This document shows, piece by piece, positions 1 to 13,012 of a stretch of 64,000 bases of DNA. Origin of the DNA: Trebouxia sp. TZW2008. Lineage: Eukaryota; Chlorophyta; Trebouxiophyceae; Trebouxiales; Trebouxiaceae. Both the position numbers and the translations under genes were made by a program. The DNA lies in the NCBI GenBank assembly GCA_002118135.1, contig BDIU01000414.1:1-64000 (forward strand), given 5' to 3'. The notes under the pieces were generated by a model that saw only the letters and a list, made by a program, of their open reading frames with translations, ran no database searches and was not told the DNA's origin. How positions within the stretch are numbered: position 1 is the stretch's first letter; each line of letters opens with the position of its first letter.

Positions 1-385
1 CGAGGGGTGACGAGTAATCTGGCCATGGTTGCCCCGCAGCTAGTCGTCTGGGAACGAAACGCTTTCAAGTGTTGACCAGGCCTAGGCTCGTGCTTTCGTC
101 AGATTCACAGCATGCGTGCCAGCGTACTGCATCAGCTCAAGCTGTAGCTAGAAGCATCGTGTCGTTGCCTATCGCCATCGGCATTCCCTGTTCTGGCCAA
201 ACGCGCGAGTCGACCCATCAGCAGCGTCACTTGACCTGCTTTGGAGCGCACAGCGGTACCGACAGCATTGCTCTTCTTTGCAAATGCGTCAAGCTGAGAT
301 CGTGTAGCGATCTCTGCATGAAGTATGTAGACGGCATCGGTACATCGCGAGGCAGACATGCACATCACGAGCCACAGCTCTAGGC

Positions 386-3300
386 TTGTCAGGACAACCT
401 GCAAGCCGTGGCACAGATGGGAGCCATTGTCGTATGGCAGAAGTTCCCATTACCGGCTGTCACTCCCAGGCTGCCGATCACAGACGAGAAAGCGTCCTGC
501 ACGAGGCAGCACTTCTGTCAGGTGCAGTGAGGAGAGGAGCCGTCTTCAGCCAGGGTGCGCTTCAGGATGTTGCAACATGCGTGCTGGGGCCATGCAAGCT
601 GCAGAGCGCTTCCTCAACAATCCTTGCATGCAGAATCAAGGTGTCATCCAGCCAAGACGAGTCAGCAGAGGGGTCAGAAACCTCAGATCAGCTACTGGCC
701 AGCAGCGCAGAGGATGTCAGAGCACGCCGCAGCACCACTGCACGCAACAAGTCTATGGACGTCACTGGCATGCTGCAGCAGTACACAGGCCGTCTGGCCT
801 ACCGCTACTTCAATTGGCGAAAGGACACCTGGAATGACTTGCAGCTGTTTGCCTCCATCAACACAATCCTGCTTTTTGGCGCATCCATTCTCAAGGCTAA
901 AGTGGTTGACCCGCTGGATTCTGAGGCAGACAACTCCATTTCTCCCTTCCAGCACTTCTGGCAAAGCGTGTATGAAGCCCTTGTCGTGGTATTTGGCCAA
1001 GATCTGCCAGATACAACAGCCAGTGTGCTACAGCAGCTGTGGTCTCTGACAGTTGCAGCTGTGGGCCTGGCAGCTTTTGCCCTTGTGCTAGCGCTGGTAG
1101 AGCAGGTTGTCCTGGAAGTGCTAAAGAACAATGTTCAGCGAGGAAGCCAAGTGTACGAGACAGGCCATGTAAGCCCATCATGCATGTCATTTGCGATGCT
1201 TGTGCCCGTTTCATGCTGACTGTGTGTTGTCCGCAAGAACACTCCCAGATCAGCTATGCGTGATGCTTATGCTTCTTCCTTGGCTGCTTTTTGTCATAGT
1301 CAGAAGCAACACATAAAGTTTGCTGTACATCTGCCAATGGACAGGCATAATTGCTTGCATGACAACCGTTTGTGCAATTCAGCTTGAGCTGATGCTGTAA
1401 GGCAACTTGTGCAATCTGCAGCCTTGAAAATGGCCTTGACAATGCTCTGCATTCTTTTGAGGCTTGTAATCTGAGTAAGCATGATTCAAGCAAGTTGCAT
1501 CATGCTCTGTCTGGCTTGCAGATCTTGGTTCTTGGCTTCTGTGACAATCAGCGCGATGAGGAGCTTGTCTGGAAGATCTTGTCTCAGGTGTGTGAAACAT
1601 GTCTGCCATGATGACCCACATATCAGTTCTCCTGATTGAGCCATGTTACAGTCATTGCGCCTTCTCAAGCGGATTCGTTCATTTGCATTGGCACTGTTTC
1701 AGCTCCACAGCATTTGCACTTGTCTGCGCTCTTTCATATCTGATGCATTTGCTATGGCAGATAAGCGCGCATAAACCTTCTTAGCAGCCAATTTGCTAAA
1801 ATGCACCTACACATGTTGCCCTGACCACTCTTCAATGCAGGTTTGTCTAGCATGTTGCAACAACAAAGCTAAGACCTGACTACTTCTGGGTGCAGGTGTG
1901 TCTGGCATATCGCAATGGCGAGGCAAAGGTGGTCGTGGTAATGACTCAACAGCCCAAGTTGGAAATGGAGGCTACATTCAGGCGCATTATTCCTGAAGAG
2001 CAACGGTTTGGCAGCAAGTTTGTGTTCAGACAGGGCTCAGCAATCATTCCAGACAACTTGAGAATGGTGGCAGCTTCACGGGCAGCAGCCACCATCATCG
2101 TCTCTGACTCTTCCAGGTAGATTTGCTTCTTCTTTGATGTTTTCTGTTTGAGTGTGTTTCTTTCTGGGGAAGGCGGGGAGATGTTGTTTGCTTGCAAGCC
2201 AATGTGCAGCGTTTCTGTACTACGCCATCACAATGCCAGCAATGGCCTGCAGGGACGCAGTACAAGCTGATTTCCCATGCAAAGTGAATTCACAACACAT
2301 GCCTGCCAAGCAAACGCAACAAATGCTCAGCCAAAGCACTGGATGAAATGCCTGCTGAAACATCGCAATGAGAATGTTGGTCTGCAGGGGTGCAGTACAA
2401 GCTGATGCTCAAGCGCTGCGTGCAGCCGTGCTGCTGGACGAGCTGGACTTTCCTGGTTTTGGAGTGCCTGACCCTAGGACTGGCCACATTGTGGTAGAGA
2501 TGCGCACGCCTGACTCTGCAGCATTGCTCAAGTACAGCTGCTCTAGCCGTGTGCTGGCGCTGCCTACTGTGCAGCTCAATGCTCGCAGGTGGGTTGATCA
2601 ATATAGACCCTTCCGCAGTAATGCGCATTTCAACGTCTGAGCCCTGCCGAGTGCTGGCCCTGCCTACTTGCACCTCAACGCATGCAAGTGAGTTGGTCAA
2701 AGTAGACTGGTGTAATGCACATCTCAATGTCTGAGCCCTGCCTGTTGTGCAGCTCAAGGCATGCAGGTCAGTTGGCCAATACAGCTCACATTGGCAATTG
2801 AGTGTCTGAGCAGCGTAGGTGTGGCAATAATGCATGCGGCAACTCTTTACAGCTGCACTGTTGCATAGAGCTCGATATAGCTTGGGCTAGAGTCACTTAT
2901 GTCTCATTGTGTGAGTGAGTGTCTGTTGCATGATGCGCTGGGTGACTCAATGTATGCAGCCTAGCATATAGTATATACACTAAAATACTACTCTACTATA
3001 CTGCTCTGCGACAGTGCACAAGCACAAATTGTTGCAGCACAACTGTGACTCTGCAAATTAATTGCAAGCTGCCACTCAGCATATCAGAGAACAATGCAGA
3101 TGCTGCTTTTGCTTGCATGCAGAATCGTGCGCATGGTGACGCATCCTGTCATTGGCGCCATCTCCAACATGCTGTGGAGCTTCAACTCCTCCTCGCAAGG
3201 CTACATCGAAAGCGCGCCTCAGCTTGTGGTGAGTCTTTCCTGCCAAAGTTGCCTGATGGTTTGCATAAGCTTGTATCAGACGACCATGTAATGAACATTG

Positions 3301-6300
3301 TGTACTAGACTTGCTTGCTGTTTCAGTTGATTTCACAGCTGCCTGTGCGGTGATGTGATCATACGAAGCCCTTCTCCTGCAACAATAATAGCAAATTGAG
3401 GTCACTGTGCAATGGTACATAATCATGTTTCTTGAGCTGTAAAGAGTGCTCCGAGCCATGTCATGCTGCATAATTACTGCTTGGTGTTCAGGGTGAATTG
3501 TATGTCATCTCATCTGAACTTGGCTTGCAAAACCTGCTGTTGACACACACTCACTGCCAAGCAGAGTGACCCTTGCTGCACGTGATACTTTGTCTGCTTG
3601 TGCAGGGCAGGACCTTTGGAGAACTGCCATACTTCTTCCCAGATGGCAGTGTATTTGGCCTGGTAAGCTGTGCTTTGTGTCGCAGCAGCTGAAACCTGCC
3701 CATGCGCCAAGGTCTTTGGTTTAACAAAGTAGATTGATGCTTTCAAGCTGATACAAGCCTGCGAGACCAATGCAACTGGAAGCAAGCACCTTCATGCAGA
3801 TCTGATGTATCACCTCCTGTTAGCGATATACAGCACTATTGTGCAGCAAGGTAAATGTACGTGATGGTGCAAATGCCTGCCAAAGGTGTCATACAATCAC
3901 TTGCCCTATACATCAACCAATATACCTTTTGCTCAGGCCTTCAGTTCAGCTCAATTGTATTTGTGATGCTCATCATCATAATATCATCTGCCCATGTGTT
4001 CCACACTGCGGTCTCTCCATATACATTGCGCAATGCTGTCTCCGACCTAAATCTCTTCAGTACAGGTCAACTCTTCTTGTGCAGGCAGCATATCAGTGTT
4101 GTTAGTATGCTGGCTTAAAACCAGCTTGTCTGTCGCAAACAGGTCAACTCTGCCCGCAATAGGTGCTTGATCAACCCCAAGTCAGACACCAAGGTGGAGA
4201 AGGGCGACCAGCTGATCATGATGCGCCCCACCTGCATTGCCTCGCACAGCTACAAAGCCCTCAAGCAACCTGTCAAGGCCAGCATAGGTGACTGCGTCTG
4301 CTGCTTCAAGTGAAGCATGCACACAGGCCATCTGCGCATACAGCAACTAAGTAAGCAAGCATATGTTGACATTACAAAAAAAATGGGATGTCCACACCTG
4401 TCAGCATGCTGCATCCTGCAATCGGGAATCCAAGCAGCCATGCTGGCAGCAGTCTGGAAAGCTGCTTTGCAGTCAATCCAGCTTTGATGCTGGGTGAGTC
4501 TGTAGACCTCAGCTGCATCACATCTTTGCTGCACTTGGTCCATGATGCTTCCTTAAGGAAACCTCAGTTTGCTTCTGTTGACCATGATGTCTTGAACCAC
4601 TCATGTCACATCAGAGAGTCAGCGTGACAGTGTATTGGACTGACCAATCCTAGATTGTCATATGCCTTCATCTCAGGAAGGAAGGAAGCATGGTACAGCA
4701 AGGTATAGGATGAGGCAGGACTCGTTAGAGACCCAAATCACATGTGTCGTTTAGCGTGAGCCAGGACTCAGTCACAACTTCAGCCACCTTACTCATTTGC
4801 AGGCAACTGGGACCCGCTGAGCTATGTACAGCGCAGCCAAGATCTGACGTCTAGTCAGCTGCCATCAGGCCTGCCAACCACCCTGACAGGGAAGCCTGTG
4901 CATCAGTACACCACCCCCACCATTGACAGCTCCTCGGCTACCACTACAGACATGTACATGCTGCCAGTGGAATACACCTCCATCAAGAATGGGCCTGAGG
5001 TGATGTCTCTGACCCGTCTGTCACTGTTACAGACAGGTACATGCTGCGTATGGAGTATCGTTCTATCAAAATTGGCCCTGAGGTGATGTTCTCACCAAAC
5101 TCATAGCTCATCTGCCTCGGCTACAGACACGTACATGCTGCCAGTGGAATACAGAAGCATCTAGATTGGCCCTGAGGTAAGCAAGGGAAATTGTACAACC
5201 TCATGTACAGCCCCGCTGTGAACATGTCCATCCACATAGATCATGTTGCCCGCTCAGCATGCTGCCAGGCTGCTTATTGCTCGGCAAGGGGTTGTAGGTT
5301 GTGTTATCAACTGAGCTTTCAGTGCCCAGTGACCTTCTACATGAACCTTCAAATCTTTGCCCGGATGTTTGCGCTGTGCATTCTGGCATGTGGGGCTTTG
5401 GCAAATACGTGTTGTATCTTCAATGTGTTTGTGTTTTTTGCAAAACTTGCTTGTGCTTGGCTGGGGACACAGTGTGCTCATGGCTGATGTACCTCTTGCA
5501 GGATTTGCTTGCGTGAAGATTTGGAGACAATGTGCTCATGACTGTTCTGTTTCTTGCAGAACTTGCTTGTGCTGGGGTGGGGAGACAATGTGCTCATGAC
5601 TGATCTGCTGAGTGAGCTGGATCATGGACCCTCTGCTTTGCCCAAAGGCAGCAAAGTCACCTTCCTAAACACACGCAGCAACCATGAAATCAATGGTAAG
5701 CTGCTTTACATCACCCATCTTGGCATTACCACAACCCTGATATGCTGTCCAGACAGGCTATGGAAGATTAGCTGTATCCCAGCTAGTGTAAGGTTGGCAT
5801 TCATTACTTCCATCACTCATTAAACTGTCCATTTGGCTTGTTAGGCAGGCTTTGAAATGCATTGACTAAGGGCATACAGACGCAATACACTGCCGCCATG
5901 CAAGTCTGTCAAAAATCAGCTCAAGTAGACAGGCCATGTTGCACAGCCCTTGTGAACAACACCTGCTAAACACAGGGCTGATTTGAAGCAGCTGAGAATT
6001 CAGCCTGCCATGCAGGCTTTCATGGGCAGCAAGCGCCATGTCTTGTGCATACATGAATAAGTCACTTTGCTGTATAGCACTCACTTGTGCTGGTTTCTTA
6101 ACCATGTCGACTCAACTCTCAGACGAGGCATAGATCATTGTGTTGAGCATGTGGTCCAGTTGCGCAGGGAAGCCAAGGGCAAATGCAGGCTTGAGCAACA
6201 TTCTCATGAAACATGTGCCTGGAGACCCCTTACAGAAGGACGACCTAGAAACCAAGCTTGATATGTCAATGTGAGTGTCAAAGTCAATGAGAATATCGAC

Positions 6301-9137
6301 ATTGCATACTACTGCACTCACCTGCGCTGTGGCACTGCATCAATCATTGGTGCAAAAGTATCAATAGCAAGTCAACAGATGCACATGCTACCTGACCTGT
6401 GCGGCACAAGCTCAACAATGCCTTCTGAGACATGGAGTCTGACCAAGAGTGTGAAATATGCACCACTGCTTTAGACTGTGGCCACACTTGCCGACTGTCC
6501 TTATGATGCATGCTTCAATGCTTGCATTGCATGATTGCATTGCAATCAAAGCAATCACTAGCATCATAAAGTAGGCTGTGCTTAATTACAAGTATGATGC
6601 GTTCGGAGACAGGCTTGCATTGCATTCACTGCGTGATTTGCTGCAGGTACAAGTGCGTGATTCTGTTCTGTGATACTCAGTCACTGGTCTCATTGTCAGT
6701 AGTACTGTGAAGTAGGCTGTACCTAAAATGCTGTATCAGGGGGTTTTGAGACAGGCACATTCTGCATTCACTGCTTCGTTGGCTGCAATTTCAAGTTTGT
6801 GTTTTGGTCTTGGCTGCAGGTACAAGTGCGTGATCGTGTTGTGTGACAGTCAGTGGTGTGATCCAGATTTGGACAGCAGTAATGGCATACAGATGGGCCT
6901 GCGGGACATGCTGCGCATTGACTCAATGCTGATGATGGTCCAGTTGAATGTCAGACTGCTACTAGAGGTCATTGCTTCAATCTTGTTGGCGTGACTGCCT
7001 CATGCTTCCTTGTCAATGACAGCATGATGGCACACAAATTTGCAAGATAGCTTCAGCCTGTTCACTCACAACTTGCCAGCTTGAGCTCACTATTGACAGG
7101 CCTGCTGTGTGCCTGCTACACTGTTGTGCAGGAATGCGACGGCTGATCAGAAGGCCAGGTAGTCATTGTTGAATGCTTGGTCAGCTGTGCTGTCTGTGCA
7201 CAGCAAACTGAATATGCTGTACTTTACAGTCTTGTATTAGCAGTCCTCAGCTCAACATTTTCAGTGTGCTTAACAAAGCTGTCATGGTCCCTCAGCAAGG
7301 CAGTTTCCGCGTCAGCTGACATTGATGAATGATGTGCAGGCAGCTAATGCACCTGACATCAACATCATCTGTGAGAAGGTAGCTTTTGATGGGGTGACCC
7401 GCTTTGAAGACCGATACCGCTTGCCCCTTGGCGTTACAGTCAACATCACTGATTACAGTGCTCAGATGGCTACTGAGGTACCTTCTGGCATCAGCAGTGC
7501 TTACCTGCTGTCCTTACCTGCTTGGACCTATGCTGCAAAGGCAATCACCTTGTCATGCACCACTACCCTACCTGCATCAGTCTGAAGCCTTCTGCATTGC
7601 TGCCGTTGATTGCTCAATGTGCATCAATTGACTGGACCCTTATTGTGAACAAGTGTGCAGCCAACAAGACCATTGCCCCTGGCCAACTAACAAGCATCAA
7701 CCATCTGATCTATGCACTACATGTCATAAGCTGTCAGTCAAGCATAAAGTCATCAGCGGTCAGCTTGGCAAATCGGTTTTTGTGCAGGTGGCATACAACC
7801 CTCAAGTCCTGTTGCCTGCATCCAAGCTTGGGGAGAACTCTGAGGTGCTAGTGCAAGACATCGCCAAGCTTGCTGAGCCTTGTGAATGTGTCTCCTACTG
7901 GCAGCTGCAGGTAATGCATTCCTTGCAGTATGTGACATGGCAGCCATAGCAATATCTGCAATTAGTGTGCAGCACCTTGAGTCCAGACTCAGATCCTGTC
8001 AGCCCCACTTGTACTGATGAATGTTGTCTCATTCATTGTGTCTTGATCTGATGCTTGGGTTTTGCAGCATATACAGCATGTCCTGGCTTGCCTTTGTTTG
8101 GCCACTGAGTTGTGCCTCATAGCAGCTATAGCAATCTTTGCACATATCACACTGTGCAACTTCTAGAGCGCCGACCTGCAGTTGTCAAATACACTGCAGG
8201 CTAGGGCAATGACAGTAGACCAAGTGTTGTTTGGGTACTACATCATCCCCACCAAGCCTGGCACCCCATTGGAAGTCGTCGTCAATCCTGAAGGCAATGA
8301 GTTCAGAAGCAAAAAAAGGTATCTTGTACTCTGCAGTTTGAGACTGTGTTCTGTGTTTTTTGCTTAAGCGACATTGTTGCATCATGCAGTGGCCAGTGCA
8401 TGTCATGGAGCCTGCACTTTGATTGCATTGCAACATGCTGTTTTCAAGCTTTGATTGCATGCACGCAGACATAACCTTGCTTCAAGCAGACAAGACAACG
8501 CGCAGTATGCAATGTACCAGTGCACGTGCAGCTGGACTGCACAAATGTACTGTTCAAAGCACAGCCAACAGCCTGAACAGCTTGATGTCATGACTCACGG
8601 CATGCACAGCAATATGACATAGATACTGCACCATGTCCACAGCGTAAGGCATGTGAGAGAGACATGTTGCAAAACTGCAGGGTGTGGAACAAAGGAGATG
8701 GCAGGGTGAAGCTGATTTGCATGGCACCAAAGGCTGGTGTCAAAGATGCGCCTGTCAACACAGGACCCACAGTGGGTGTCAACACAGGGGACAGAAACGG
8801 CACACAGACAGATGGCGAACCACCCGCACCCTCTAGAGTCAGACTCAATGAGCCACAAGGGGACGGCAGCAGCAACAAGACTGACGTGGCATCCAAGACT
8901 GGCAAAGATGATCAGTATAGTCACAATGGCAGCAGCAGTGGCAACGGCAGTGGCGTGACTAAGCCAGCTAGTCATGACTATGGTATGACTAAGCCAGCCA
9001 GTCATGACTCTGCCGCACCCCAGCTCAAGACTGAGATTGGTTCTTTGCAACTTGCTGCGCCAGGTACTGCCAGATATGATCAGTCTAACAAGAGCTCAGA
9101 CGCTGCCCAATCTGAAAATGACTATGAGGGAAGGTGA
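386..9137 (+). CDS. CASTOR/POLLUX-like ion channel, 15 exons
   Basis: Predicted 1003-aa membrane channel of the CASTOR/POLLUX/DMI1 family, which in plants conducts cations across the nuclear envelope. Exons: 386-1168, 1522-1587, 1896-2116, 2388-2588, 3123-3228, 3606-3662, 4143-4287, 4803-4999, 5560-5695, 6189-6270, 6820-6967, 7340-7477, 7788-7910, 8167-8318, 8681-9137; all phases close. The first ~135 residues are polar and leader-like. Hydrophobic segments follow (around LFASINTILLFGASIL and the LTVAAVGLAAFALVLALV stretch), with a pore-like FGQDLPDTT between them. Two RCK-like halves come next: GHILVLGF...VVVVMTQQPKLEM and NLLVLGWGDNVLM...YKCVIVLCDSQ, then GVTRFEDRYRLPLGV near the C-terminus. 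The family filter is diverged. The last ~130 residues are Ser/Gly/Thr-rich and probably disordered. The start is the first in-frame ATG. Several exon ends are tandemly copied into the introns. Confidence 0.88.
2249..2790 (+). repeat. Duplicated splice junctions around channel exon 4
   Basis: A decayed copy of the exon-4 acceptor (cag followed by a GCAGTACAAGCTGAT-like start) lies at about 2249-2275, upstream of the real one at 2388. Downstream of the real donor at 2588, two further copies of the exon end (GTGCTGGCCCTGCCTAC..., then CTGTTGTGCAGCTCAAGGC...) occur at about 2649-2692 and 2739-2772, each still followed by a donor-like sequence. Confidence 0.75.
4947..5180 (+). repeat. Triplicated 3' end of channel exon 8 with donor site
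   Basis: The exon end coding MYMLPVEY...GPE is present three times: the functional copy ending at 4999, then copies at about 5030-5082 and 5122-5176. All end in GGCCCTGAG or GGGCCTGAG followed by GTGATG or GTAAGC. The last copy has an in-frame TAG, so only the first is readable through. Confidence 0.85.
5448..5600 (+). repeat. Triplicated 5' end of channel exon 9 with acceptor
   Basis: Three copies of the segment coding LLVLGWGDNVLMTDLL occur at about 5448-5490, 5503-5550 and 5560-5600, separated by short cttgcag-like acceptors. The third is contiguous with the rest of exon 9 and is the functional one. Confidence 0.85.
6572..6860 (+). repeat. Duplicated acceptor region of channel exon 11
   Basis: A segment from GTAGGCTGT through gctgcag and the exon start GTACAAGTGCGTGAT is present at about 6572-6690 and again at 6712-6860. 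The second continues into real exon 11 (YKCVIVLCDSQW). The first decays after about 40 exon bases. Confidence 0.8.
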
Positions 9138-9954
9138 TTTCTTGTGTATACACTTGTTCTGTTCTACCGTTTTGTCCTGGCTTTGCAATGGTGTTGATGG
9201 CGCGCGCTTTGTCTGTCATGGCCGCTTGCTACTGTGACAACAGGAAGTAATGTGCAATTTGTTAACAGCTTGCGTCCTGTAGCATCTATTATAGATATAT
9301 CATGATAGTCATTGCATTCACCATTCTTATGCCTGTTTATTTGCCACGAAGCATATATGCACAGCACGAGTGCATACCGTCATACGTGTTTGTCAGAATC
9401 TGATTGATGCGCAGTATTCTGCTGAACGAATTCCAGCCTGTATGTGGATATCCTGGTATGTGGATAATCGATTACTATATAGCAATTCTGTTTGTTCAGA
9501 GATTTCTAGAGTTCAGTGCAAGCATGTAATGATACGGAGTACCCACTTGTGATGACTGGCTTATAAGCATCACTGTGCTGTTCGAAAACGCTTGACAATG
9601 CTCTCAGCGTCTGGCCTGAGGTCATTCTCGCTCAACTGGCATCGAAAAGCATGCTCTGCCACAGCTTGATTGTGTCAATTCGTATCGCAATGCCATGCTG
9701 AACAAGCAGCGTTGACCTGGATCAGGGTGTCTGTCCAGGCGTTCGTGCTGCCACCGTGAATTTTGTCTATGCACCATCTTGGACCAGGCAACTACTTTGG
9801 CTTCTGCAAGCCGCAACGAGCCACATGCTTTGCGGCCATGCAGCTCGCAGGCTGCAGAATGCAGTTCCGGCTGAGCGCAGTGTGTTCGACGCGGAAGTTG
9901 GCTGCTTGCATTTGCCGCTGCACGGAGCAAGATTCCGCCGCCTGAAGCTTATGC
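9138..9954. other. Intergenic region
   Basis: I recognise no gene here. It holds the 3' flank of the channel gene and the 5' flank of the next gene. It is AT-richer around 9260-9500 and carries short open frames without family resemblance. Confidence 0.6.
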
Positions 9955-12475
9955 ATGCAAGCCTGGAGCAGGCGCTGCCGGCAGATCTGCCTTGCGGCCC
10001 TGCTCTCGACGTTGATAACGACCTTTGCCAACCCTCCGGAGTTGTTGAGCCGGCAGACCCTGGGGGCCCGACGAGCCTGGCGTGAGCACGACCTGGTACA
10101 GCCTGGCAGGCTCATGAGCTCACTGATCAGATCATCTGAGATGCTACCTTTCACGTTGCATCTGCATTCAACTTGCAGCTTGGCAGCTGCACAATGTCAT
10201 GCTTGGACTTGTCACAGCACGCATCTTCTCAGGCCTGTGCCGCTGATTCCCTGGTCAATTGACACTGCTGCACGATCACTGCAATCATATGGAAGTCTCT
10301 TGCAGGCACCACTGGCAGCAAGAAGATTTAGGCGAGAGCTGAGTCTAGCAGCAGCTTCATTTCAATCACCACCTCCCCTACCACCTCCACCACCGCCCCC
10401 TCCTGCTCTTGCTGCTGTTCCGCCATCACCACCTGCACACACCAACTTGATTGGTGCTCAGGGCAAGGCATTCTGTCGATTGCGGCCAAAGCTGCATGTG
10501 CCTTGCACGCATGTGGACGTGACTGGCATTCACTCATTGGACCTGTTCTACTCTGTCACAGCAAGCTCTTCGACATCATCATCATCTGCTGCACATGCCA
10601 GTTTGTTTGCCAAGTCTGAGAGACTTGCGTCAGACGCTGCAAGGCAAGGTTTTGCAATGTGCAACTTGCCAATACAGATGCTTGTTTACAGGCGGTCACA
10701 TGCTGAAGGCACCTGCAGTGGCACCTGCAGTGGCACCTGCAACAGTGACTGCAAAGGGAGCATCACGATCCCATCACAGATTTCAGCTCCACCCAGCACA
10801 AGCACCCCTTGCTGCCAGTGCCCCAGCCCCCTCAATAGCAATGAGTCCGACCCAAGCACTAGCTACCAACATGAGCAGCAACATCACCATAGCCTCTGGG
10901 CTGCTGCCTCAAGTGAAGTACAATGCAAGCTCAGCTGCTGATCTTGTGTCCAGTCCCCCATCAAGCACTGCTGTTGCTGCTGCTGTGGCGCCTGCTGCTG
11001 TACCTTCACCTGCAGCTGTCACACCTGCAAGTCAGTCACCCCAGCCTCAGACAACCATACAGCCAAATCTGCTGCCACAAATCAGCTTTGCGCAACCATC
11101 CCCTATGAGCTCAAACAGCTCTCACAACACTACATTTACACCATCATCTACACCAGCATCAGTCACAACTCAGACACCCACCCCTTCACCTACGCTTTCA
11201 CCGTCACCAGTCCCAGCTCAGGCACTCTTACCTTCACCAACAACATCATCAGTCTCAGCTCAGACACTCTCTGCACAGAAATCGCCTGCAGACACGGCAC
11301 CAGCAACCCCTGAAGCGTCATCAGCAGTCACATCAGCACCAACAATCAAGCCAAACTTGCTGCCGCAAATCAGCTTTACCCCACAAAATGCAACTACCCA
11401 AACTACTCAATCTAGTCCCGATGCAAGTCATGCCAGTCTTGCATCAAGTTCACCGCCAGCGACTGCGGCTACTGTTGCTGCTTCTCCTGTGATGTCACCA
11501 TTACCTACACCTGAGCCAAGTCCTGCAGCTTCGGCTGCAGCTACGCTGTCACCTACAGCTGTGACTCAAGCAGCATCACCTGTTGTGACACCAACTGCCA
11601 CTCAACCGCCTCAGGCTACAATCAAACCCGCCTTGCTTCCACAGATCAGCTTTGCGCCTGCTTCACAAGCTACCCCTGTACCCGCACCAACACCAACATT
11701 GACAACATCACCTCCACAGTCAGCAACAGCTACAATGGCTACAGTCACAGGTGCAGCAAACGCTACCAGTGTAACAGGGCAGCAAGCGATGTCGGGAGTG
11801 ACTGGCTCAACAGTCTCTCCTGTAGTGATATCACCACCACCGCCAGCAGCAGCAAACACAGCTGCAACACCAGCAGCAGCAACAACAGCAAACATAGCTG
11901 CAGCATCAACACCAACAGCAAATGCCTCTCTGGGTGTTGCACCAGGAATGAATGCATCAGCATTACCCAAATTGGCAGAATTGCTCTCACCAGCAGGCAT
12001 TGCTTCAGGAGCTGTGCCTGCTACTGCAAGCTCAATACTGCCTCAGATTGACTTTGCGGGTGCTACACAAACAGGTGAGCTTTTGTGCTCTCCTGAGGTT
12101 TGCAACCTGAGCAATCCTGTCTGAACAGTCAGCCACTTTGTATGGGCTAATTGCCATAAATGCGGCATGCAAACAGTTTGGCTTGTGCGATTGAGTTGGC
12201 ACATTTCCAACACATCGCCAATCTTCACCTTGTCATACAGTATGCTTACAGCAAGTGATTTCACATTTGTTCACTGACAAGTTTGCAAGCTTGTACGTTC
12301 TGCAGGGCAGAACACATCAGCAGACCCGCCAGCTCCAATATTGATACCTGCCCCAGCTGTGGCCCCTGCAGCATCTTCTGCACATAATACAACTGTGCTG
12401 CAAACGCCACTACAGGCTCTGCCAGTCATGTTCAATGCAAGTAGCGCTGCAGCAACACCAAGGCCTGCAAGTTGA
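9955..12475 (+). CDS. Secreted Pro/Ala/Ser/Thr-rich repeat protein with LPQISF motifs
   Basis: Function unknown; it looks like an extracellular or cell-wall glycoprotein. Proposed exons: 9955-10453, 10692-12074, 12306-12475 (683 aa, phases close); the last junction is clear, the first is my best guess. The N-terminus MQAWSRRCRQICLAALLS...TTFA resembles a signal peptide, with likely cleavage before NPP. A run of proline (PPPLPPPPPPPP) at about residues 140-152 is hydroxyproline-rich-glycoprotein-like. The body is low-complexity A/P/S/T with many N-x-S/T sites. Every ~70-100 residues a short hydrophobic motif recurs: GLLPQVKY, NLLPQISF (twice), ALLPQISF, ILPQIDF, usually preceded by IQP or IKP. 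No catalytic domain is visible. An alternative first exon is possible because two long frames overlap at 10595-10941. Confidence 0.6.
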
Positions 12476-13012
12476 GTGTGCCTGCCTGCGTGGGCTGTCG
12501 CGACTATCACACATGCACAGCTTGACTGACAGAACGCTCAGTAACCCTTGTGACAGTACACAAAGTGAAGTTACGGCAGATTTTTTTGCGTTTGTCGGCT
12601 GATTCACACATCAGATGAGTTGATGCCAGTCCGACTTGACTGCAGCCCAGGTCCTTTGATTGAAATAACCTGAGGGCTATTCAACATTGCTCAAGAGTTC
12701 AAAGGCAGATAAATCACATTTCGCTCTTTTTGGCCTGAGGACGTGTGCTGCTGCGAGCTCTTATCGCCTGCAACCTTGAGCTTGTCAATTGCTCAAACCC
12801 ACTCGCACACAGCGCTGCACGCATACAGTTGCAAAATGTCAACAAAATTGGGAAACGTCTACATGCAACTGCACAGGAATGCAAGATGCGGCCCTTGCAC
12901 TTGAGCGATAAGTTTACAGCACAATAGGTTCTCTTTCATAGTAGTCAACCTTGATTCAGACTAGAATCTGTGAATCATCGAAGCTCATGTCCAACCTTTG
13001 ATCTACTAAATG
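12476..13012. other. Convergent intergenic region
   Basis: This lies between the 3' ends of the repeat protein (+) and the F-box gene (-). I see no gene or distinct repeat; it is presumably the two 3' UTRs. Confidence 0.6.

Noticed and set aside
7134..7162. Small exon-like piece (NATADQKAR) between channel exons 11 and 12
   Set aside because: It has an acceptor and a donor-like end, but inclusion breaks the frame; exon 11 joins directly to 7340 in phase and matches the family.
11611..12000. Minus-strand 129-codon frame opposite the repeat protein
   Set aside because: Antisense shadow of the Ala/Thr-rich coding exon.
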